Below, one piece after another: positions 40,862 to 49,319 of a stretch of 64,000 nucleotides of DNA (position 1 is its first letter; every line of letters begins with the position of its first letter). The stretch is taken from the NCBI RefSeq assembly GCF_009923995.1, contig NZ_RFSK01000033.1:1-64000 (forward strand). Reading direction: 5' to 3'. Source of the DNA: Janthinobacterium sp. (GTDB lineage: Bacteria > Pseudomonadota > Gammaproteobacteria > Burkholderiales > Burkholderiaceae_D). The position numbers and the translations under genes are program-made. The notes under the pieces are model-generated. The model was not told where the DNA came from, searched no databases, and worked only from the letters and a program-made list of their open reading frames with translations.

Positions 40862-43800
40862 ATGCACACATCTTTGCTTTGGCTCGGGCGGCACGGGGCC
40901 GGTCCCGGCCGTTTTTCCAGGCCCGGCCTGCCGCTGGCCCTGTCCCTGGCCCTCGCGCTGTCCGCGTGCGGCGGAGGCGGCGACCGCGCCGCCGCGCCGG
41001 CCGCGGCGCAGCGGCTGCTGGCGGAAAGCGTATCCGAGGCCGCGCTCACGCCCGTCGCCGCCACGGCCAGCTCGGCCGAACGGGGCGACCTGTCGGCCGG
41101 CGCCGCCATCGACGGCAACGACGGCACACGCTGGGGCAGCGCCTTTACGGACAACGAATACCTGACGCTCGATTTCGGCACCTCGCAAACCATCACGCGC
41201 GTGCGCATCGCCTGGGAAAACGCGCACGCCAGCGCCTACCTGCTGCAGGTGTCGGACGACAATGCGCACTGGACCACCGTCCAGCCCGTCGACGACAGCA
41301 GCGGCGGCATCGAGGACATCACGGGTTTTGCCGCGCAGGGCCGCTACCTGCGCATGCAGGGCGTGAAACGCTCGGGCCAGTACGGCTATTCCATCTTTGA
41401 AATCCAGGCTTTCTCGGGCACGCCCGCCCTGCCGCCGGTGACGCCGCCCGTCACCGAACCGCCCCCCGTCACCAGCGACCCGGCGCTGCCCGGTGCCGTC
41501 ATCCGCCCCGTGAGCGCCACCTCCTCGCCCGTGGAAAACCCCGGCATGTCGGCCGCCATGGCAATCGACGGCAAGACGGGCACGCGCTGGGCCAGCAAGT
41601 TCGAGGACGGTGCCTGGATCCAGTTCGACTTCGGCGCGAAGACGCCCGTCGGCTACATGAAGCTGCTGTGGGAAAACGCCTATGGCAAGCAATACGCGCT
41701 GCAGGTGTCCGACGACGGGCAGAACTGGTCGCAGATCCGCTACGTGAGCAATGGCCACGGCGGTACCGAGGAATTCTTCAACCTGGGCGTCAATGCCCGC
41801 TACATTCGCCTGCAGGGCGTGGCGCGCGCCACGCAGTACGGCTATTCGCTGCTGGAAGTGGAATTCAAGACGCCGGGCAGCGACAACAGCCTGCCGTCCA
41901 CCGCCACCTCGGCGCTGAAATTCCCCGCCGACGGCGCGGCCATGGCGCCGCTGCCGGCCGCCGCGCAGCCGCTGGAAAGCCTGCAGTTCACCCTCGCGGA
42001 CGGCACCCTGGTGACGCGCTTCGGCGCGCGGGGCCTGGCGCGCCACGGCCGCGAACGGGGCGAGGAGTGGAACGAGATCGGCTACGGCCCCAACGAAACG
42101 GTCGATCCCGTCACGGGCCTGCCGCAGGACAAGGGGCCCGGCAACTACCTGACCTTCGTGCCGCAGTACTTCAAGAACCGCACCTGGGGCGTGGAAATCA
42201 TCGACAACAGCAAGGTGCGCGGCGTCACCAAACCGACCCTGATCGTCAACCAGTACACCACCGTCGACTTCCTCTCCGGCGGCGTGGCCTTCTTCCGCGG
42301 CTTCGACCGCCCCGGCGTGACGGGCTACGGCTGGATGTCGCCCGGCGAACTGGTGGACCGCAACGTCCCCGTCTGCAAGCCCATGGCCTACCCCGCCAAT
42401 GACAGGCTGACGAACGCCAACGGCATCAACGGCGCCTGCACCCTCCTGATCAAGGAATACCCGGGCCATGGCGGCCTCGATGCGGCCGGCATGCCGAATG
42501 GCACCGACGTCAAGGCGCGCGCGCTGACGGCGGGCGACATCATCGAAGTGTCGCCATCGATGTTTTCCACCACCGCCTCGATGGCCTCGAAAGGCGACGA
42601 CGGCGGCATCCGCTACTACTCCTACGAATGGACGTATGTCGTGGGCGCCGGCCTGCGGCCATGGTACGGCGTGCAGCCGCGCCTCAATTCCGTGCCGCTG
42701 CCGGAGGAAACCCTGTCCGGCGGCCTCGGTTCCGTGTCGTACAACTACTCGGACAATGCCCTGTTCATGTTCCAGCAGCCGCACAACCATATCGGCATGC
42801 AGAACATGCAGCGCTTCGTCGAGGGGCGGCGCCTGGTGCACACGAACTTCACCACCGGCGAGCATAACGAGGGCGGCAACGACCGCTACGCGCCGGCCGT
42901 CAGGCTGCAGGGGCAGCGCTACGCCCAGTCGGCCTGTATCGCCTGCCACGTCAACAATGGCCGCAGCCCCGCGCCCGTGGCCCTGAACCAGCGCCTCGAC
43001 ACCATGGCCGTGCGCGTCTCCAGCATCAATGCGGCGGGCCAGCAGGTGCCGCACCCGCAGTACGGCACGGCGATCCAGATGAATGCCGTCTCGCCTTCCG
43101 GCGCGCCGCAAAACTGGGGCAACAGCGTCAGCGTGGGCGGTTTCACGGCGCGCACGGCGGCCCTGGCCGATGGCACGCAGGTCGAACTGCGCAAACCCAC
43201 GCTGGCCTTCGAAGGCCCCGTGCCGGCCATCGTCTCGCTGCGCGCGGCGCCGCCGATGATCGGCACGGGCTTGCTCGAAGCAGTGCCGGAAGCGGACATC
43301 CTGGCGCGCGCCCGCAGCGCGCCGGACGCCGATGGCGTCAAGGGACAGCCCAACTACGTGTATGACCCGGAAACGGGCGCCGTGCGCCTGGGCCGCTTCG
43401 GCTGGAAGGCCTCGAAGGCCACCCTGCGCCACCAGGCGGCCGACGCCCTGCTGCTGGACATGGCCGTCACCTCGCCCGTGTACCGCAACCGCGCCTGCAT
43501 GGCCGGTCCCGCGGCGTGCGCGGCGGGCGGCGCGCAGCCCGGCATCTCGGAAGCGGACCTGCAGTCGATCACGCAGTACCTGGCCCTGGTCGCCGTGCCG
43601 GCCCAGCGCAGCATCGCCAGCGGCTTCCCGCGAGGCGTGGCGCCGATCGAGGAACTCAAGGTCGATCCGCAGCAGGTTGCCGCCGGTTCGAAGCTGTTCC
43701 AGGGCATGCGCTGCGCCGCCTGCCACACGGTGGAAATGAAGACGGGCGCAGGCCACCTGTTTGCGGAATTGCGCAACCAGACCATCCGCCCCTACACCGA

Positions 43801-44080
43801 CCTGCTGCTGCACGACATGGGTCCCGAGCTGGCCGACAAGTTCAGCGAAGGCCAGGCGCAGGGCAATATGTGGCGCACGGCGCCCCTGTGGGGCATCGGC
43901 TACACGGAAAAGGTCATGGGCAACGGCGGCAAGGCCGGCTACCTGCATGACGGCCGCGCGCGCAGCCTGACGGAAGCGATCCTGTGGCACGGCGGCGAAG
44001 GGACGAAGGCGCGCCAACGTTTCGAGAACCTGTCGAAGACGGAGCGCGAGGCGCTGCTGGCTTTCCTGAAGTCGCTGTAG
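40862..44080 (+). CDS. lipoprotein: two discoidin (F5/8 C) domains fused to a di-heme oxidoreductase
   Basis: The protein has 1072 residues from the ATG at 40862 with AGGAAGAG upstream. A lipoprotein signal ends at LSAC (lipobox), followed by GGGG. Two F5/8 type C domains follow (about 60-185 and 215-345), each with a WG/WA-S-F metal/sugar loop and SIFEI or SLLEV end, joined by a Pro-rich linker. From about 350 comes a DUF1111 di-heme oxidoreductase with two CXXCH heme c motifs, C692-IAC-H696 and C951-AAC-H955. MauG-like and YhjA-like enzymes are relatives. It is expected on the periplasmic or outer-membrane side, possibly binding carbohydrate. Confidence 0.9.
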   Translation: MHTSLLWLGRHGAGPGRFSRPGLPLALSLALALSACGGGGDRAAAPAAAQRLLAESVSEAALTPVAATASSAERGDLSAGAAIDGNDGTRWGSAFTDNEYLTLDFGTSQTITRVRIAWENAHASAYLLQVSDDNAHWTTVQPVDDSSGGIEDITGFAAQGRYLRMQGVKRSGQYGYSIFEIQAFSGTPALPPVTPPVTEPPPVTSDPALPGAVIRPVSATSSPVENPGMSAAMAIDGKTGTRWASKFEDGAWIQFDFGAKTPVGYMKLLWENAYGKQYALQVSDDGQNWSQIRYVSNGHGGTEEFFNLGVNARYIRLQGVARATQYGYSLLEVEFKTPGSDNSLPSTATSALKFPADGAAMAPLPAAAQPLESLQFTLADGTLVTRFGARGLARHGRERGEEWNEIGYGPNETVDPVTGLPQDKGPGNYLTFVPQYFKNRTWGVEIIDNSKVRGVTKPTLIVNQYTTVDFLSGGVAFFRGFDRPGVTGYGWMSPGELVDRNVPVCKPMAYPANDRLTNANGINGACTLLIKEYPGHGGLDAAGMPNGTDVKARALTAGDIIEVSPSMFSTTASMASKGDDGGIRYYSYEWTYVVGAGLRPWYGVQPRLNSVPLPEETLSGGLGSVSYNYSDNALFMFQQPHNHIGMQNMQRFVEGRRLVHTNFTTGEHNEGGNDRYAPAVRLQGQRYAQSACIACHVNNGRSPAPVALNQRLDTMAVRVSSINAAGQQVPHPQYGTAIQMNAVSPSGAPQNWGNSVSVGGFTARTAALADGTQVELRKPTLAFEGPVPAIVSLRAAPPMIGTGLLEAVPEADILARARSAPDADGVKGQPNYVYDPETGAVRLGRFGWKASKATLRHQAADALLLDMAVTSPVYRNRACMAGPAACAAGGAQPGISEADLQSITQYLALVAVPAQRSIASGFPRGVAPIEELKVDPQQVAAGSKLFQGMRCAACHTVEMKTGAGHLFAELRNQTIRPYTDLLLHDMGPELADKFSEGQAQGNMWRTAPLWGIGYTEKVMGNGGKAGYLHDGRARSLTEAILWHGGEGTKARQRFENLSKTEREALLAFLKSL

Positions 44081-44107
44081 GCGTTTGCCGCACCGCTGGC
44101 GGCGCCG

Positions 44108-45469
44108 TCATGGGAAGATGACGGTCACCGCCAGCCCCCGGCCCTGCAGGCCGGCCCCCAGCACGATCTGCGCCCCATGCCGCTCGGCGATGCGGCGCAC
44201 GATGGACAGTCCCAGCCCGCTGCCGGGCAGCTGTCCGCCGCCCAGGCGCACGAAGCGTTCGAACACGCGCTCGTGCATCTCTGCGGCGATGCCCGGTCCC
44301 GTATCGGCCACGCGCAGGTAGCTGCGCCCCTGCTCCACGCCGCAGCTGACGGCGACGCAGCCGGGCGCCGGCGTGTAGCGCAGCGCATTCTCGACCAGGT
44401 TGCGCAGCAGGATCTGCAGGCTGTCCGCGTCCAGCGCGCACGGCGCCGGCGCCGCATGCACCGCCAGCGCCAGCCCGTATGGCGCGGCCAGCGCCTGCCA
44501 CGCTTCTTCCTGCCGCGCCAGCAGCGGCGCCAGGTCGCCCGGCGCCAGCGCCGTCCCCGCCGGCGCCTGCGGGTCGAGCTGGGCCAGGGCCAGCAGCTGG
44601 TTGACGAGGCGCGTGGCGCGCTCCACGCTGGCACCCAGGCCGGCGATGAATTCCTCGCGTTCGTCCGCGCTGCGGGCCCGCTGCAGCACCTGCAGATTGG
44701 TCTTGATGGCGGCCAGCGGCGTGCGCAATTCGTGCGCCGCATCGGCGGTGAAGCGCTGTTCGTTGTCGCGGCTCTGCCGCACCCTGCCGAACAGGCGGTT
44801 AATTTCCAGCAGCAGCGGATGCAGTTCGCCGGGCGCGCCATGCAGGTTGACGTCGGCCAGCTCGTTCGGCGTGCGCGCCGACACTTCATCGGCCGACACC
44901 TGCAGCACGCGGAAGACGCGGTGGATGCTCCACCAGATGGCGACGGTGGCCAGCGCCACGAGCAGCAGGCCAAACAGGGCGATGCGGTAAAAGAAGCCGC
45001 GGCTGATGTCGTCGCGGTGGCTGGTCGGCTCGGCCACCAGCAGCTGCAGGCTGCGCGGCTGGTCCCACAGCGAATACAGGCGCCAGCGCTGGCCGGCGAT
45101 CGTCGTCCACGACAGGCCATCGGGCGCGCTGCGCGACAGGGTGATGTCGGAGGCCGCATCGTTGCGGTACAGCACGCGCTGCTGCGCGTCGCGCACCTTG
45201 AACAGCAAATAATGGTGGGGATTCGGATGGCCGCGCAGGGGCAGGTCGATGGGGCCCGTCAAGCCATGCTCGCGCACGTCCTTTTCCACCAGCGACAGCA
45301 GCAGGTGGCCCGTCTCGATGAGCGACTGGTCGAACAGTTCCTGGCTTTCGCGCCGCGCTTCCACGTAGACGATGGCGGCGCTGCCCACCCACAGGGCCAG
45401 GGTCAGGCCCAGCAGCACGGCCAGCAGGGTGCGCCGCAGCGACCAGGTTTGCAGAACGGAGCCGCTCAT
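44108..45469 (-). CDS. QseC/PmrB-like sensor histidine kinase
   Basis: The protein has 453 residues. Two membrane segments (about 13-38 and 170-192) flank a periplasmic sensor of ~130 residues. A HAMP-like region, HisKA (ADAAHELRTPLAAIKTNLQVL) and HATPase (NLVENALRYTP, DTGPGI, GSGLGLSIVRRI) follow. Its closest family is QseC/BasS, whose partner regulator normally overlaps the kinase gene. Here the only matching regulator is 2.5 kb away at 47967-48635 on the same strand, with a TonB receptor in between on the opposite strand. Confidence 0.92.
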   Translation of the reverse strand: MSGSVLQTWSLRRTLLAVLLGLTLALWVGSAAIVYVEARRESQELFDQSLIETGHLLLSLVEKDVREHGLTGPIDLPLRGHPNPHHYLLFKVRDAQQRVLYRNDAASDITLSRSAPDGLSWTTIAGQRWRLYSLWDQPRSLQLLVAEPTSHRDDISRGFFYRIALFGLLLVALATVAIWWSIHRVFRVLQVSADEVSARTPNELADVNLHGAPGELHPLLLEINRLFGRVRQSRDNEQRFTADAAHELRTPLAAIKTNLQVLQRARSADEREEFIAGLGASVERATRLVNQLLALAQLDPQAPAGTALAPGDLAPLLARQEEAWQALAAPYGLALAVHAAPAPCALDADSLQILLRNLVENALRYTPAPGCVAVSCGVEQGRSYLRVADTGPGIAAEMHERVFERFVRLGGGQLPGSGLGLSIVRRIAERHGAQIVLGAGLQGRGLAVTVIFP

Positions 45470-45644
45470 GCGCCTGCCGGCGCCGGATGCAGCTGCGTTT
45501 TCGGGCCGACGGTGGCGGAGACTATGAGCATGGGGCGCGCCTGAGGAAGAGTTTGCATGATGCCGCGGGCTTGTTAAGAATCTCTTAAGAACTTCTGCGC
45601 AAGATCCGGGGCGAAATATTTTATGGGAAGCCAGGTCCGCAATT

Positions 45645-45681
45645 GTAAATGATTCTTATTTTGCCAATGATTCCCATTACC
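45645..45681 (+). promoter_or_regulatory. two tandem Fur-like boxes before the TonB receptor
   Basis: GTAAATGATTCTTATTTTG (45645-45663) matches the 19-base Fur consensus at 12 positions, and GCCAATGATTCCCATTACC (45663-45681) at 13. They lie 71-107 bases before the receptor ATG and suggest iron repression. Matches were counted by eye against GATAATGATAATCATTATC. Confidence 0.6.
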
Positions 45682-45751
45682 GCAACAGCAGCGCCAGCAG
45701 CACCAATCAACCTATAACAAGCCAGTAAGCAATCAACCACCAGGAGTTTGC

Positions 45752-47905
45752 ATGTCCAACAGTACCCGCCGCCCGCGCCTGCCGCGTCCCACCACCCTGG
45801 CACTGGCAATCGCCGCCCTGGCCTGCCTGCCCGCCCACGCGCAAGTGGCCGCGCCGGACAGCATGCCGGAAGTCGTCGTCTCCGCTTCCGGCTTCGAGCA
45901 GGATATCCGGCAGGCGCCCGCCTCGATCACCGTGCTGACGCGCCAGGAACTGTCGAAGGAACGCTTCGGCAACCTGACGCAGGCACTGGAAAGCGTGGAA
46001 GGCATCGACGTGGGCGCGGCGGCCGACAAGACGGGCGGCATGAACATCAGCATCCGCGGCATGCCCAGCGACTACACGCTGGTGCTGATCGACGGGCGCC
46101 GCCAGAACGCGGCCGGCAACGTCACGCCGAACGGCTTCGGCGGCACGCAGACGAGCTTCATGCCGCCGCTGGCCGCCATCGAGCGCATCGAGATCATCCG
46201 CGGTCCCATGTCCACCCTGTACGGCTCGGACGTCATGGGCGGCGTGATCAACATCATCACGCGCAAGGTGGGCAAGCAGTGGATGGGTTCCGTCTCGGCC
46301 GACTACACCTTGCAGGAAGAGGCGGACTTCGGCGACGTCAAGGCGGGCCGCTTCTACCTGAGCGGCCCCATCGCCACCGACCTGCTGGGCCTGTCCCTGC
46401 GCGGCAGCAAGCAGCGCCGCGATGCGGCCGACATCCGCGTGCCCAACGCGGCCGGCGCGCAGGTGCCCGCCAGCATGGGCGCCAATCCCGTGCGCGCGGA
46501 CATCGAGAACTTTGGCGCGCGCATGGCCTTCACGCCGAACCGCTTCCACACCGTTATCCTCGACGCGGACGCGGGCCGCCAGACCTACGACAATTCGCGC
46601 GGCCAGCTGGGTACGCAGTCGGTGCAGGGCGGCTACGGCCCCGAGCAGAAATACAAGCGCGACCAGTGGACCCTGTCGCACACGGGCCGCTTCGGCTTCG
46701 GCACCCTGGACAGCAGCTACATGGTCAACAAGACGGAAACCCTGGGCCGTACGATCCCGCCGGGCACGCCGGGCGCCGTGGCCGGCAGCGCGCGCACCCT
46801 GGAAGTGGAAAGCCAGGTCTTCGACACCAAGTTGGTATTACCTTTGGGTAAGCACATGGCCACCGTCGGCGCGCAATGGTGGAAAGCGGAAATGACGGAT
46901 GGCGTGGCGCCAAAGAAATTCGAATTCACGCAAAAAGCCCTGTTCCTGGAAGACGAATGGCAAGTGCTCGACAGCGTGGCCCTGACGGTGGGCGCCCGCT
47001 ATGACGACCACAGCATCTTCGGCGGCCAGACCAGCCCCCGTGCCTATGCCGTGTGGAATGCCAATCCGGGCTGGACCGTCAAGGGCGGCGTCAGCAAGGG
47101 CTACAAGACGCCCCGCGTGGAACAATTGTCGCCAGGCATCAACGGCTTCGGCGGCCAGGGCACGATACCGCTCGTGGGCAGCCCGAACCTGAAGCCGGAA
47201 ACGAGCACGACGACGGAAATCGGCGCGTATTTCGACAATCTGGCCGGCTGGACGGCCAGCGGCACCCTGTTCAACAACGCCTTCAAGGACAAGATCACCT
47301 CCGGCACGGGCCTGCTCAACTGCGACTACCGTCCGTCGCCGAACCGCCCCGGCTGCGTCAGCTTCGGCAACTGGCCCAATGTCGATGCGTTCGGCCAGTC
47401 CATCAACGTCGATGAGGCCGTCACCCGGGGCGTCGAGCTGAACACCCGCTTCCCGCTGGGCAAGACGCTGTCGGCCAGCGCCAACTACACCTACACGGAA
47501 AGCGAACAGAAGAGCGGCAGCAATGCGGGCCAGCCCCTGAGCGACACGCCCAAGCACGCCGTCAACGCGCGCCTGGCATGGGATATCTCGCCGCAATGGA
47601 ATGGCTGGCTGCGCGGTGAATACCGCAGCGACCGCTTCCGCGATCCGGGCACCTCGGCCGCCACCCGCGCCGCCAAGGCCGCGCTGGGCGACTACAAGGG
47701 CTATGCCATGTTGCACGTGGGCAGCAGTTATCAGCTGAACAAGCGCGTCACCCTGAACGCGGCCGTGTACAACCTGCTCAACAAGGACTTCATCGACTAC
47801 CAGCCGTACCGCGCAGGATCGGGCCCGGCATTGACCTACGCCAACCGCTACGTCAACAGCCTGGACGGGCGCCGTTTGTGGCTGTCGGCCACCGTCGACT
47901 TCTGA
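45752..47905 (+). CDS. TonB-dependent outer-membrane receptor (FepA/CirA type)
   Basis: The protein has 717 residues with a signal peptide ending LPAHA|Q. The plug domain (PEVVVSASGFEQDIRQAPASITVLTRQEL, then ISIRGMPSDYTLVLIDGRRQN and IEIIRGPMSTLYGSDVMGGVINIIT) contains the FepA-type motif set. A 22-stranded barrel follows, ending in the Phe-terminated strand RRLWLSATVDF, as required for outer-membrane insertion. It probably takes up a ferric siderophore; the ligand is not readable. Fur-like boxes stand upstream and a terminator follows. The flanking two-component genes point the other way. Confidence 0.95.
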   Translation: MSNSTRRPRLPRPTTLALAIAALACLPAHAQVAAPDSMPEVVVSASGFEQDIRQAPASITVLTRQELSKERFGNLTQALESVEGIDVGAAADKTGGMNISIRGMPSDYTLVLIDGRRQNAAGNVTPNGFGGTQTSFMPPLAAIERIEIIRGPMSTLYGSDVMGGVINIITRKVGKQWMGSVSADYTLQEEADFGDVKAGRFYLSGPIATDLLGLSLRGSKQRRDAADIRVPNAAGAQVPASMGANPVRADIENFGARMAFTPNRFHTVILDADAGRQTYDNSRGQLGTQSVQGGYGPEQKYKRDQWTLSHTGRFGFGTLDSSYMVNKTETLGRTIPPGTPGAVAGSARTLEVESQVFDTKLVLPLGKHMATVGAQWWKAEMTDGVAPKKFEFTQKALFLEDEWQVLDSVALTVGARYDDHSIFGGQTSPRAYAVWNANPGWTVKGGVSKGYKTPRVEQLSPGINGFGGQGTIPLVGSPNLKPETSTTTEIGAYFDNLAGWTASGTLFNNAFKDKITSGTGLLNCDYRPSPNRPGCVSFGNWPNVDAFGQSINVDEAVTRGVELNTRFPLGKTLSASANYTYTESEQKSGSNAGQPLSDTPKHAVNARLAWDISPQWNGWLRGEYRSDRFRDPGTSAATRAAKAALGDYKGYAMLHVGSSYQLNKRVTLNAAVYNLLNKDFIDYQPYRAGSGPALTYANRYVNSLDGRRLWLSATVDF

Positions 47906-47935
47906 TGCCGTGATGGCTACCTGAGCATCACCGCC

Positions 47936-47962
47936 GCGGGCTGCCTCAGGGCGGCCCGTTTT
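47936..47962 (+). terminator. intrinsic terminator of the TonB receptor gene
   Basis: CGGGCTGCC pairs with GGCGGCCCG (9 bp, one G-T) around a TCAG loop and is followed by five T. It ends four bases before the end of the converging regulator gene. Confidence 0.82.
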
Positions 47963-47966
47963 TGCA

Positions 47967-48635
47967 TCAAGCCGCCTTGGGCTTGTCGATGCAATAGCCG
48001 ATCGCATGCACGGTGCGTATCAATTCCCGCCCCAGCTTCTTGCGCAGGTGGTGGATGTGCACCTGCACGGCATTGCTTTCCACTTCGCCGCCCCAGCTGT
48101 ACAGGTTTTTTTCCAGCTGCTCCCGGCTCAGCACCCGGCCGCCGTGTTCCAGCAGCAGCTGCAGGATGCGGAACTCCTTGACGGTCAGGGTCACGGGCCT
48201 TCCCCCTTGCGTCACCTGGCGGTCGGCGATGTCGAGCACCAGGTCGCCGTGCACGAGGTTTTCCCGCAGGCGGCCGGCGGCGCGGCGGCAGGCGCTGCGG
48301 ATGCGCGCAGCCAGTTCGTCGAGGTCGAAGGGCTTCACGATGAAGTCGTCGGCGCCCGCGTCCAGCCCGGCGATGCGCTCGCCCACCTTGTCGCGCGCCG
48401 TGACGACCAGCACGGCGCCGCCGTAGCCGCTGTCGCGCAGGCTGCCCAGCGCCTGCATGCCGTCCTGGCCCGGCAAGCCCAGGTCGAGCAGGATGCAGGC
48501 ATAGTCGTGCAGGCGCACGGCCGTGTGCGCGTGTTCGGCCGACATGACCCAGTCGACGGCATAGCCGCCCTGTTCCAGGCCGATCTGCGTGGCGCGGCCC
48601 AGCTGCGGGTCGTCTTCGGTGAGCAGGATGCGCAT
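47967..48635 (-). CDS. OmpR-family response regulator (QseB/PmrA-like)
   Basis: The protein has 222 residues. The receiver domain has ED at 7-8, D51 region in CILLDLGLPGQDG, Thr/Ser in LVVTARD and Lys in VKPFDLDEL. The winged helix ends with VQVHIHHLRKKLGRELIRTVHAIGYCI. I start at the ATG at 48635 (MRILLTEDD); the longer frame is not protein-like. It is the probable partner of the QseC-like kinase at 44108-45469, since both are of the same subfamily and no other orphan is nearby. Confidence 0.93.
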   Translation of the reverse strand: MRILLTEDDPQLGRATQIGLEQGGYAVDWVMSAEHAHTAVRLHDYACILLDLGLPGQDGMQALGSLRDSGYGGAVLVVTARDKVGERIAGLDAGADDFIVKPFDLDELAARIRSACRRAAGRLRENLVHGDLVLDIADRQVTQGGRPVTLTVKEFRILQLLLEHGGRVLSREQLEKNLYSWGGEVESNAVQVHIHHLRKKLGRELIRTVHAIGYCIDKPKAA

Positions 48636-48658
48636 GGCGTGGGAGCCGGTCGGCCCGC

Positions 48659-49030
48659 TCAGTCCTTCTTCTTGATCAGCCCCGCCAGCGCGGCGAAGGG
48701 GTTGTGCGTGGCCGGTGCCACCTCGGCCGACAGCAGGCCGGCGCCGCGGTCCGCCTCCAGATAGCGCGAGTGCTCGTTGTCGTGGCAATACAGGCACAGC
48801 AGTTCCCAGTTGCTGCCGTCGGGCGGGTTGTTGTCGTGGTTATGGTCGCGGTGGTGCACCGTCAGCTGCTGCACGTTGGCGCGCGTGAATTCGCGCATGC
48901 AGCGGCCGCAGACCCACGGGTACATCTTCAGCGAGCGCTCGCGGTAGCCGCTCTCGCGCTGGTCGGCGGCGCGGCGCGCTTCGGCCACGATCTTGTCCAG
49001 TCTTGCCGCGTCGGGCTTTTTACTCTGCAT
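48659..49030 (-). CDS. YajD-family HNH nuclease
   Basis: The protein has 123 residues. The HNH core is VCGRCMREF (zinc Cys pair), then LTVHHRDHNHDNNPPDGSNWELLCLYCHDNEH, with the second CxxC zinc pair and the catalytic His in HHRDHNHD. It matches E. coli YajD, a predicted HNH endonuclease of unknown substrate. It lies 23 bases upstream of the response regulator and in the same direction, so the two may be co-transcribed. Confidence 0.9.
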   Translation of the reverse strand: MQSKKPDAARLDKIVAEARRAADQRESGYRERSLKMYPWVCGRCMREFTRANVQQLTVHHRDHNHDNNPPDGSNWELLCLYCHDNEHSRYLEADRGAGLLSAEVAPATHNPFAALAGLIKKKD

Positions 49031-49319
49031 GACAACTTTCGATATGGGAGGGAGAAGCGCCCATTTTAATGAGGATGGCGGCGGAATTGTACTTTTTCTG
49101 CCACGGCGCCCGCCCGTGTCGCCGGCCGCGCGCTTTTTTTCACGTGCGTGGCACCACGACTACTTGATTTAACGCAAAATAACGCCAGCGACAGACGACG
49201 AACGGGCGCTGGGGCAGCGAAAAATGGCGGCGCGCAGGTCAGCATATTTCGGCTATGATGCGCGCCACGCCGCCCTTCCCCTTTTCCATGACCCTAGCCT
49301 GCAAGCGCCCGTGATATCG

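Noticed and set aside
40703-44017. 1104-residue open frame antisense to the di-heme lipoprotein
   Set aside because: No signal, no motif, composition typical of shadow frames; the plus-strand gene has lipobox, two heme motifs and an RBS.
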